In this document: positions 1 to 5,552 of the stretch, one piece after another | Numbering within the stretch: position 1 is the stretch's first letter | Layout: every line of letters starts with the position of its first letter | Assembly (NCBI GenBank): GCA_022839525.1 | Contig: JALHET010000202.1 | Coordinates: forward strand, 1-5,638 | DNA from: Lentisphaerota bacterium | GTDB taxonomy: Bacteria; Verrucomicrobiota; Kiritimatiellia; RFP12; UBA1067 | DNA length: 5,638 nucleotides | Direction: 5' to 3' | Notes under the pieces: generated by a model | What the model saw: the letters and a program-made list of their open reading frames with translations, nothing else | Databases searched by the model: none | Told to the model about the DNA's origin: nothing | Made by a program: the position numbers and the translations under genes

Positions 1-180
1 ATTGTCCACGATAAACCACTGTTATGTCGCGACCTCTTTTCATTGGCATCGGGATCGGAATCAATATTGGTAAAATTATAAAGTGTTTTTGGGCGGCTGA
101 ACTGACAACGCAGAGAGGTCACCCGGGATTGGACTGATATGCGAACTATCAAACCCGCTTGCCATGAGAATCCAGAGGGC

Positions 181-224
181 GAGTGGAATACGTGTCGGCT
201 CGTTTGCCGCCCGGTATTCCGCTC
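181..224. other. Inverted repeat, possible hairpin
   Basis: GAGTGGAATAC (181-191) is complementary to GTATTCCGCTC (214-224) at 10 of 11 positions, and the odd pair is a G-U wobble in RNA. Inside the loop, CGGC (196-199) can pair with GCCG (206-209), giving a second small stem. No T-run follows, so it is not a typical terminator. It could be a regulator site, the remnant of a mobile-element end, or chance. Confidence 0.4.
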
Positions 225-258
225 TCCGAATGGGGCAATGCGTTGAAAATAAATTAAG

Positions 259-291
259 CATGTTTCAGTACCATTCATCGTGCTGGACATG
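259..291. promoter_or_regulatory. Dyad next to the -10 box, candidate operator
   Basis: The left arm CATGTTTCAGTAC (259-271) and right arm GTGCTGGACATG (280-291) are inverted copies. They match at 11 of 12 aligned positions if one T is bulged, with an 8-base spacer. The dyad ends one base before the TATAGT box and covers the place where a -35 box would sit. That arrangement suits a repressor or activator site, but no bound protein can be inferred. Confidence 0.4.
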
Positions 292-292
292 G

Positions 293-298
293 TATAGT
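293..298 (+). promoter_or_regulatory. Putative -10 box TATAGT
   Basis: TATAGT is one base from the sigma-70 type consensus TATAAT. No good -35 hexamer lies 16-18 bases upstream (around 270-275), where the dyad sits instead. Transcription would start near 305, giving the glycoside-hydrolase-like gene a leader of roughly 97 nt. The resemblance to the TATACT box before the third gene supports the call. Confidence 0.45.
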
Positions 299-304
299 GT
301 AAAT

Positions 305-379
305 ATGTTTCCGATGGCCAGCGAACAACGCGTCCGGCCCGGCCGATGCCACTGTCGCGCTGGGCGGAACCATGATTAA
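305..379 (+). CDS. Possible 24-codon leader peptide ORF
   Basis: An ATG lies six bases after the TATAGT box, so the predicted transcript would begin at or very near it. The ORF runs 24 codons to TAA at 377-379, 22 bases before the ATG of the next gene. The peptide starts MFPMASEQ and is rich in Arg, Cys and His near its end, with no signal peptide or known motif. There is no ribosome binding site, so translation would have to be leaderless. The ORF may equally be a chance opening in the 5' leader. The same frame is open further upstream to an ATG at 164, which looks no better. Confidence 0.15.
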   Translation: MFPMASEQRVRPGRCHCRAGRNHD

Positions 380-387
380 CCTGAAGT

Positions 388-395
388 AGAAAGGT
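388..395 (+). promoter_or_regulatory. Ribosome binding site for the 402 start
   Basis: AGAAAGGT lies six bases before the ATG at 402. The purine core AAGG is well spaced and fixes the start, which is followed at once by a Lys/Arg-containing signal peptide. Confidence 0.6.
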
Positions 396-401
396 AACAC
401 G

Positions 402-3026
402 ATGAGAAAAATGCTGATGGCTGCGGCGTGTGCGTGTGTGTGCGCCGTCGTTGCGGAGCCTGTTTTTTGGAAAGGCGCGGCACCGGTCGCGCTCGATGCG
501 GCGAAAACTTTTGAGCTGCGCGTCGCCGAGGCGCCGAAGACGGGCGACGTGTCGCTCTTGGTCGCGCTCAGCGCACCGGTGGACGACACGTTCCGTCCGA
601 CCGTGATGCTCAACGGCGTGACAGCCGCGATCGAAACGCGCGCGCCGCTAGCGGCCTGGCTGCCCGGCTTCGACGCGACGCCTGTCCGCTCCCCGAAGGA
701 AACCCGCGAAATCCAGGCCGGCTACAGGTATTCCTTTCCCCTGTCAGCGCTGAAAGCGGGCGGCAACACGGTTGCGCTCGGCCCCGCCGTCGGTGCGCCC
801 AAGCTTCACGCGCTCGCGCTGGACGTGGATCCGGCCACGGAGATCGTCGTGGAAAACAACGACTTCCGCCTCGTCGTTGGGAAAGACGCGCTCGTGAAGT
901 CCCTCGTCGTGAAAAAGACCGGCGAAGAATGCGCGGACGCGGGGATGGAGCTGCCGCTTTTCACGGTCACACAAGACCGGCCGTTCCACAATGAGCTTAA
1001 GCTGATCCACCCCAACAAGCGCACGGTCTATCCCGCGACGCACCTGCGGCGGGAGGGTGATGTCCTCTACGCCGGCTTCGGCCATGACCTGTACGAGGCG
1101 AAGGTGGCGATCAAATCGGCGCCCGGCTACGTGGTGTTCACGCTTGTTGATTTCCCGGTCGACCGCAAGCCGACCTACGACTACCTGCGCATGGATCTTC
1201 CGCCCGCCGTATCCTTCCGCGTACAGCTTCCCGTAAAGAACCGCGCGAATTTCGGAAACTGGCTCAACGCGAGCTGGGACGAGAAGGCCGCCGTATGCGT
1301 GACAGGCACCTCGCCCCACCCCGACGTTGACCACGAAACGCGGGCGGGGGCGAAAATCCTCTACGCGGAGGCGCTGGCCGGCATCAAACTGCGCGGAGCC
1401 GGGGCCGTGCTTCTCGCGGCACCCGGCCGCGAGGCGTTCCTGGACGCGATGGACGCGCTCGAAAAGGACTTCGGCCTGCCCCGCGGCGTGAAGAGCCGCC
1501 GCTCGCCGGACGTGCAGGAGGCGATCTTCCATGTGTGCGCCGCCTCATTGCCGGCCGACATCGACGAACTCATCTTCTACGCGAAAAAGGGCGGCTTCAA
1601 GCTGATGACCTTCGCCTACGGGGACATGTTCAAAACCGCGCCGAGCTGGGGGTTCTGCGGCAACTACGACTGGAAGGACAGCTACCCGAACCGCGAGGCC
1701 GACCTGAAGGCGATGCTCGACAAAGTGAAGGCAGCGGGGATCAAGGCCGGTTTCCATACCCTGCATTCGCACATCGGGCTGCAGAGCCGCTACGTGACGC
1801 CCGTCGCGGATCCGCGGCTCAACAAGACGCGCCGCTTCACGCTCGCCGCGCCGCTCTCCGCCGCGACGAACGACACGGAAATCACGGTGTACGAGCCCAC
1901 GGACGACGTGGTGATGTACGCCCCCTGCCGCATCCTCCAGTTCGGCGGCGAACTCGTCTCGTACGAATCCTACACAACGGAGCCGCCGTACAAATTCCTC
2001 GGCGTGAAGCGCGGCGCGCACAAGACGCGCGTCGTGGCGCATCCGTACGGCGAGGTGGGCGGCATCCTCGACATCAGCGAATTCGGCTCGCCGATGAGCT
2101 GCTACGCCGACCAGAACACCGACCTGCAGGACGAGGTGGCGGCAAAGCTCGCGCGCGCCTATAACTGCGGTTTCGAGTACGTCTACCTCGACGGCTCGGA
2201 AGGCGTGAACCGCCCCTTCAACTACCACGTCGCGAACGCGCAGCTCAGGTACTGGAAACTGCTCACACCCGAACCTTCTTTCGGCGAAGGCGCCGCCAAA
2301 ACGCACTTCGGCTGGCACATGCTCGCGGGCGCGAATGCGTTCGACACCTTCCGGCCCGAAATCTTCAAGGCAAAACTGCGCGAGTTCCCGTTCAAGCAGG
2401 CGCCGATCACGCAGCAGGACATGTCGCGCGTGGACTTCGGCTGGTGGTATTTTTCCAGCCCTTCCGGCGGCACACGGCCCACGGTGGGCACCCAAATGGA
2501 CATGTGGGAGTACGGCGCTTCCGTGGCGGCAGCGTGGGATTGCGCGATATCGATCCTCATGCCGACCGCAGCGCTGAAACGCCACCCGCGCGCGGACGAC
2601 GTCCTCGAGATGATGCGGCGCTGGGGCGACTGCCGCAGGCGCGGCCTTTTCAAGGACGAGTGGCGCCCGCGCCTCAAGAACTATGCTCAGGAGCACCACC
2701 TTGTTTTAGATGCCAAGGGCAATTACGATCTCGTTGACTATTTCCCGCTCGTTGTCGGTAACGGCCAAACCCCGGTACACGCCTTCGTTTTCACAAAGGA
2801 CAACGCCACGTGGGTCGTCTATTGGCACGGATCGGGCGAGGGGCAGTTGTGCCTTCCGATCAAAGCGGGTGCGGCAGCCCTGTACGATGATTTCGCCGGC
2901 AAGGCTGTCGCGTTCAAGCAGGAGGGCGCTTCGATTGTCGTGCCCGCGACGAAACGCCTCTACCTCAAGACAACGCTCGCGCGCGACGCGGTCGAACGGG
3001 CCTTTGCGGCAGCGGCGCTAAGGTAA
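402..3026 (+). CDS. Secreted TIM-barrel glycoside-hydrolase-like protein
   Basis: An 874-residue exported protein. Residues 1-18 form a signal peptide (RK, a hydrophobic Ala/Cys/Val core, likely cleavage after VVA18). Residues about 19-350 are beta-rich, like the beta-sandwich domains that precede the barrel in many glycoside hydrolases. The barrel seems to run from about 372 to 735, with strand-like segments at EAIFHVC (373-379), FKLMTFAYGD (399-408), IKAGFHTLHSH (447-457), FEYVYLDGSEG (591-601), HFGWHML (635-641) and VDFGWWYF (677-684). TQMDMWEYG (697-705) is another probable active-site segment. D597, at the end of the fourth strand, sits where clan GH-D enzymes carry the nucleophile; D678 on a later strand could be the acid/base. 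These assignments are inferred. A beta insertion at about 477-552 lies between strands three and four, and a small beta domain ends the protein. I cannot name the family or substrate. The start is supported by the AAGG site. The phosphoesterase gene follows after 108 bp on the same strand. Confidence 0.85.
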   Translation: MRKMLMAAACACVCAVVAEPVFWKGAAPVALDAAKTFELRVAEAPKTGDVSLLVALSAPVDDTFRPTVMLNGVTAAIETRAPLAAWLPGFDATPVRSPKETREIQAGYRYSFPLSALKAGGNTVALGPAVGAPKLHALALDVDPATEIVVENNDFRLVVGKDALVKSLVVKKTGEECADAGMELPLFTVTQDRPFHNELKLIHPNKRTVYPATHLRREGDVLYAGFGHDLYEAKVAIKSAPGYVVFTLVDFPVDRKPTYDYLRMDLPPAVSFRVQLPVKNRANFGNWLNASWDEKAAVCVTGTSPHPDVDHETRAGAKILYAEALAGIKLRGAGAVLLAAPGREAFLDAMDALEKDFGLPRGVKSRRSPDVQEAIFHVCAASLPADIDELIFYAKKGGFKLMTFAYGDMFKTAPSWGFCGNYDWKDSYPNREADLKAMLDKVKAAGIKAGFHTLHSHIGLQSRYVTPVADPRLNKTRRFTLAAPLSAATNDTEITVYEPTDDVVMYAPCRILQFGGELVSYESYTTEPPYKFLGVKRGAHKTRVVAHPYGEVGGILDISEFGSPMSCYADQNTDLQDEVAAKLARAYNCGFEYVYLDGSEGVNRPFNYHVANAQLRYWKLLTPEPSFGEGAAKTHFGWHMLAGANAFDTFRPEIFKAKLREFPFKQAPITQQDMSRVDFGWWYFSSPSGGTRPTVGTQMDMWEYGASVAAAWDCAISILMPTAALKRHPRADDVLEMMRRWGDCRRRGLFKDEWRPRLKNYAQEHHLVLDAKGNYDLVDYFPLVVGNGQTPVHAFVFTKDNATWVVYWHGSGEGQLCLPIKAGAAALYDDFAGKAVAFKQEGASIVVPATKRLYLKTTLARDAVERAFAAAALR

Positions 3027-3038
3027 TGGACGTCTTCA

Positions 3039-3104
3039 GGGGGGGATAGGTTACAGGTTACAGGTTTTTAGTTTTGAGGCTGTTTCCAACTTCCAACCTG
3101 TAAC
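3039..3104. repeat. Intergenic heptamer-phased repeat, copy A
   Basis: After a G7 tract (3039-3045), bases 3049-3104 divide cleanly into eight 7-bp units, including GGTTACA twice and TTCCAAC twice. GTTACAGGTT (3057-3066) is the exact reverse complement of AACCTGTAAC (3095-3104), giving a 10-bp stem with a 28-base loop. The reverse complement of 3057-3104 aligns with 4454-4500 at 40 of 48 columns with one gap (counted by hand), including the identical block CAGCCTCAAAACT. It looks like a dispersed element, and its hairpin could end or attenuate transcription or protect the upstream mRNA. Confidence 0.8.
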
Positions 3105-3115
3105 TCCTAAACATG

Positions 3116-3132
3116 AAAAAAAAGGGGGGGGG
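3116..3132 (+). repeat. A8G9 homopolymer tract at a gene start
   Basis: Eight A are followed by nine G, just before the GTG at 3135. The tract supplies the Shine-Dalgarno-like purines for that GTG (AGGGG with about seven bases of spacing). It is also the coding region of an alternative start: ATG at 3113 followed by three Lys codons, which is in the wrong frame for the phosphoesterase by exactly one base. Such tracts change length easily by slipped-strand replication and are also prone to sequencing error. Confidence 0.8.
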
Positions 3133-3134
3133 AA

Positions 3135-4436
3135 GTGAACGCTCAACGCGCAACGCGCAACGCTCAACGCGTAAGGTATAGGGGGAGCTTGGCTCTGGTT
3201 GCGGCGTGTCTCTGCGCCGCGGCGGCCCTGGCGCAGCGCCCGCCGACGAACACGGCGGAACGTGCGGCGCAGGCGGAACTCGACGCGCTGAAAACGGACG
3301 GCTTTATCACGCTGCAGCCGTGGACGCAACTGCTCGGGCACGGCGAACTGGGCGTGGGCTGGCTGACCGCCGGACCGGGCGACGGCGCGGTTGAATGGAC
3401 CCAGTCGTTCGGCGCGGACGGCGGGACGTGGCAGACAGCCTGGTTTTCGCGGGACGGCCTGCGGCAGGCGAACGGCACGTCGCAGCGGGCGGAAATCAAG
3501 GGATATGACCCGTCCAAGCCCCTGCGTTTCCGCGCGCGTTCGCGCCCCATCATCAGCTTCAAGCCGTACAAGGTCGAGTTCGGGGAGCCGGTCACCTCGC
3601 GGGAAATCCGCCTGCCCGCCCTGACGCGCCCGAACGGGGCAACCTCATTCATCGTGTTCAACGACCTCCACAACCAAGCGCGGTTTATCCCGCTGCTGAC
3701 GGCGGCGGCGGGGCCGGGCATCGACTTTGCGGTCCTGAACGGCGACGTGCTCGAGGACCCGCAGAGCGAGAAGACGGTGACCGACGCGCTGCTGAGTCCG
3801 ATGGCGTGGTTCGCCTCACGCTCGCTCCCCTGCTTCTTCCTGCGCGGCAACCACGAGACGCGGGGGTCGTTTGCGCGCCCCCTGAAAAATTATCTCGTCC
3901 TGCCCAACGACCGCTATTACGCGGCCATGACGTTCGGCGCCACGCGCGTGGTCTTCCTCGACTGCGGCGAGGACAAGCCGGACGCCACGCCCGTCTACGG
4001 CGGGCTGGTGGATTTCGACGCGTACATGGAGACCGTGATCGCTTGGCTGGAGCGCGAGATGGAGAACGAGGCATTCACGCGCGCGCGCTGGCGTCTGGTG
4101 GTGGTCCATACCCCGCCCGACTGGCGCAAGGAGGAGGCCAAGCTGTGGCACGTCGACCGCCGGATGCGCGAGCGCTTCGCGCCGCTGTTCGACCGGGGCG
4201 GCGTGACCGCCGTGATCAGCGGGCACACCCACAAGGCCGAGTTGATCGAGCCCTGCCCGGACAAGGCGCGCGGGTTCCAGTGGCCGGTTTTCATCGGCGG
4301 CTCAATCCCGGCCCCGAACACAACCGTCATCCGCGTGGACGCGGACAACAATGCGCTGGCGATCCGCCTGATCAAAGCCGACGGCACGGTGCAGGCCGAG
4401 CGCCGCTGGTCGAAAGGGACGGGAGGCGGGGGGTAA
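3135..4436 (+). CDS. Secreted calcineurin-like metallophosphoesterase
   Basis: A 433-residue phosphoesterase of the calcineurin-like (Metallophos) superfamily, expected to hydrolyse phosphate mono- or diesters with two metal ions outside the cytoplasm. All motifs are intact: D177-x-H179 in FNDLHN, G203-D204 of GDVLED, GNHE (238-241), H325 in VVVHTPP and GHTH (363-366). Residues about 60-150 resemble the fibronectin-like N-terminal domain of purple acid phosphatases (LGVGWLTAGPGDGAVEW), but the first motif is DxH as in ordinary members. The signal peptide has a long Arg-rich n-region, a core at about 19-32 and likely cleavage after ALA33. The GTG start gives an n-region encoded by heptamer repeats. 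The alternatives are an in-frame TTG at 3189, which would lose the positive charges, or ATG at 3113 if the G-tract is one base shorter. The C-terminus GTGGGG comes from G-tracts. Substrate is unknown. It probably shares a transcript with the upstream gene. Confidence 0.9.
   Translation: MNAQRATRNAQRVRYRGSLALVAACLCAAAALAQRPPTNTAERAAQAELDALKTDGFITLQPWTQLLGHGELGVGWLTAGPGDGAVEWTQSFGADGGTWQTAWFSRDGLRQANGTSQRAEIKGYDPSKPLRFRARSRPIISFKPYKVEFGEPVTSREIRLPALTRPNGATSFIVFNDLHNQARFIPLLTAAAGPGIDFAVLNGDVLEDPQSEKTVTDALLSPMAWFASRSLPCFFLRGNHETRGSFARPLKNYLVLPNDRYYAAMTFGATRVVFLDCGEDKPDATPVYGGLVDFDAYMETVIAWLEREMENEAFTRARWRLVVVHTPPDWRKEEAKLWHVDRRMRERFAPLFDRGGVTAVISGHTHKAELIEPCPDKARGFQWPVFIGGSIPAPNTTVIRVDADNNALAIRLIKADGTVQAERRWSKGTGGGG
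3138..3172 (+). repeat. Heptamer array inside the phosphoesterase start
   Basis: Five consecutive 7-bp units are variants of AACGCKC (AACGCTC, AACGCGC and AACGCGT). They lie within the first codons of the phosphoesterase and encode its NAQRATRNAQRV stretch. The array follows the A8G9 tract and resembles the AACGTGC array at 4491-4546. Confidence 0.8.
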
Positions 4437-4447
4437 GTTGGGGGGGG
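4416..4447 (+). other. G-quadruplex motif over the stop codon
   Basis: Four G-runs, GGG (4416-4418), GGG (4421-4423), G6 (4428-4433) and G8 (4440-4447), are separated by 2, 4 and 6 bases. This fits the standard pattern of four runs of three or more G with loops of 1-7. The TAA stop (4434-4436) lies in the last loop. The G-rich strand is the mRNA-like strand, so the structure could form in the transcript. Confidence 0.5.
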
Positions 4448-4546
4448 TTACAGGTTACACATTGGAAGTTAAAGCAGCCTCAAAACTGAAAACGTGCAAC
4501 GTGCGACCCCGAACGTGTAACCCGTAACGTGCAACCCCGAACCCTT
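4440..4546. repeat. Intergenic heptamer-phased repeat, copy B
   Basis: A G8 tract runs into GGTTACAGGTTACA (4446-4459), as in copy A. The core that follows (4454-4500) is the reverse complement of copy A's core. From 4491 to 4546 there are eight further heptamers such as AACGTGC, AACCCGT and AACCCCG. GTTACAGGTTACAC (4447-4460) can pair with GTGTAACCCGTAAC (4515-4528) at 13 of 14 positions. It starts four bases after the phosphoesterase stop codon. There is no ORF or protein-like content in it. Confidence 0.8.
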
Positions 4547-4557
4547 AAAGGTGTCGC

Positions 4558-4758
4558 ATGAAACGGGGTTGGCTTCCGGCGCTGTTGGGGTGGGCGGCCT
4601 TGACCGTTTCGTCTTCCGCCGCCTTGAGAAGGCGGGCATCTGCCCGTCCTATTGCACCGACGCCGTCTTCCTGCGCCGCGCCTCCGCGTGAGTTCTTCCC
4701 CTCTAAAAAAACCGCCTGTCTTCCCCTGCCGGGTTTTGTTATACTCGCGCCGTTATGA
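4558..4758 (+). CDS. Possible small secreted peptide or truncated gene start
   Basis: A 66-codon ORF with a good ribosome binding site (AAAGGTG, core six bases before the ATG). Residues 1-22 look like a signal peptide (MKRGW, then LPALLGWAALTVSSSAA). After that the sequence is Arg-, Pro- and Ser-rich with no family features, and the DNA carries two hairpins at 4619-4646. The ORF ends in an ATGA overlap with the next gene (4755-4758), which would allow coupled translation. However, that gene's own promoter lies inside the ORF. The best reading is the 5' remnant of an exported-protein gene interrupted by a palindromic repeat; a real short peptide is the alternative. Confidence 0.3.
   Translation: MKRGWLPALLGWAALTVSSSAALRRRASARPIAPTPSSCAAPPREFFPSKKTACLPLPGFVILAPL
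4619..4646. repeat. Overlapping palindromes
   Basis: CCGCCTT (4619-4625) pairs perfectly with AAGGCGG (4629-4635) around a GAG loop. It overlaps a second palindrome, CGGGCA-TC-TGCCCG (4633-4646). Only one stem could form at a time. No T-run follows, so it resembles a dispersed palindromic repeat more than a terminator. Confidence 0.5.
4717..4745 (+). promoter_or_regulatory. Putative promoter with TATACT box
   Basis: TATACT (4740-4745) is a good -10 box. The -35 candidate 17 bases upstream is poor (TGTCTT, 4717-4722). The start ATG lies only nine bases after the box, so transcription would begin around 4752, and the mRNA would have almost no leader. No Shine-Dalgarno sequence is present between the box and the ATG, in agreement with leaderless translation. 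Confidence 0.55.
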
Positions 4759-5540
4759 AAACTTTTTGGATCGCTTTGTCCGCCGTTCTGGCTCTCTCTT
4801 CACTGTTGTCCGCGCAACCCGCGCCGTCACCCCTTCGCCCCGGTGGCCTGAGGGCTTCTCCCCAAAGGCCGCCGGCCCGCGTGATCGATCCCGCCGCCCG
4901 TTCCAATTTTTTGACCCGGACAGGCGGGTTCATTCAATCGAAAGCCGAAGGCCCCGTTCTCTTGTTCCTTAATACCCAGACGCGCGTCAGCGCTGACGCC
5001 TTTGGAGATGTCACGGATCAGATCCAGAAGTTTCTGAGGTTGCCTGCCGCGTTCAAGGCCAAGCCTTCGGACGAACCTGTCGCCGAGGCGCTGACCGCTT
5101 TGTCGGACACGAACACCGCCGCCGTTGTGGTGATCGCGGACTCCCCCGGTTATCCCGCCCTGCTGGTCGCCCCCGAGAACCGCTGGGTGTTGGTGAACGT
5201 GGCCGCATTATGCGGCACAGGCGTTTCCGACGAAACGCTCGCCGACCGCACGCGGAAAGAAATGTGGCGTGCCTTCGGTTATCTTATGGGCGCGGCCCAT
5301 TCGAATTCTGAACAGTGTCTGCTTAAACCGGTTTTAACACCTGCCGATCTTGACGCTTTCAAAACCAAGGCTCTCTGCCCTGAGCCGTTCAACAAAATTT
5401 TGTTCCACGCCCAGAAGCTGGGCATCAAGATCGCCCGCACAACTACTTACCGCAAAGCGGTGGAAGAGGGCTGGGCCCCCGCGCCGACGAATGATTTTCA
5501 GCGTGCGGTCTGGGATGAGCTGAAAAACAAATCGAAGTAG
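4755..5540 (+). CDS. Secreted protein of unknown family with zincin-like remnant motif
   Basis: A 261-residue exported protein that I cannot assign to a named family. Residues 1-20 are a signal peptide (MKTFW, hydrophobic core, likely cleavage after LLSA20). A Pro-rich linker (21-44) is followed by a mixed alpha/beta region, with strand-like segments PVLLFLN (about 67-73), AAVVVIAD and RWVLVNVAALCG. The segment K168-E169-M-W-R172-A-F-G175-Y-L-M178 has the spacing of the zinc-protease signature HExxHxxGxxH, with Lys, Arg and Met in place of the three His. A Cys (188) follows ten residues later, recalling archaemetzincins. If the likeness is real, the protein is a non-catalytic relative; this is an inference from one motif. 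The C-terminus includes EEGWAPAPTNDFQRAVWDE. It has its own promoter and no link to the upstream genes. The ATG is chosen because the signal peptide begins there. Confidence 0.8.
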   Translation: MKTFWIALSAVLALSSLLSAQPAPSPLRPGGLRASPQRPPARVIDPAARSNFLTRTGGFIQSKAEGPVLLFLNTQTRVSADAFGDVTDQIQKFLRLPAAFKAKPSDEPVAEALTALSDTNTAAVVVIADSPGYPALLVAPENRWVLVNVAALCGTGVSDETLADRTRKEMWRAFGYLMGAAHSNSEQCLLKPVLTPADLDAFKTKALCPEPFNKILFHAQKLGIKIARTTTYRKAVEEGWAPAPTNDFQRAVWDELKNKSK

Positions 5541-5552
5541 CGCCGACACTGC

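Larger units (their letters stand above)
1..401. other. Upstream non-coding region
   Basis: I see no convincing gene in these 401 bases. The first 80 bases are open on the + strand for only about 26 codons, with no recognisable protein. A 61-codon minus-strand ORF (76-261) lacks a ribosome binding site and family features. The stretch is more AT-rich than the genes around it. It holds a hairpin (181-224), a dyad next to a -10 box (259-298), a short possible leader ORF (305-379) and the ribosome binding site of the next gene. It most likely serves as the promoter and 5' leader of the glycoside-hydrolase-like gene. Confidence 0.6.

Noticed and set aside
31..120. Inverted pair GACCTCT (31-37) and AGAGGTC (114-120)
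   Set aside because: Seven bases at a distance of about 76 is expected by chance.
76..261. 61-codon minus-strand ORF in the upstream region
   Set aside because: It has no ribosome binding site, no export signal and no recognisable family, and it runs across the hairpin at 181-224.
402..455. Lipoprotein signal in the first gene
   Set aside because: The Cys residues at 10, 12 and 14 lack a lipobox with Leu at -3 and Gly/Ala/Ser at -1 in the right arrangement; VVA18 fits ordinary signal peptidase I cleavage better.
744..2699. Long open frames on the minus strand (744-1532, 1545-2699) and other + frames inside the first gene
   Set aside because: They are Arg/Ala/His-rich reflections of a GC-rich gene, with no motifs, signal peptides or ribosome binding sites, and the + strand frame at 402-3026 carries all the protein-like features.
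3164..4489. Overlapping ORFs on both strands across the phosphoesterase gene
   Set aside because: They are shadows of the 3135-4436 frame, which contains all the catalytic motifs in order.
4446..4546. CRISPR array
   Set aside because: The units are 7 bp, contiguous and degenerate, with no spacers and no cas genes.
4491..4546. Telomere-like repeat
   Set aside because: CCCTTAAA-like pieces occur, but the units vary and lie between genes, with nothing to indicate a chromosome end.
3039..4546. Insertion sequence made of the two inverted elements
   Set aside because: The enclosed gene is an intact phosphoesterase, not a transposase, and no target-site duplication is visible.
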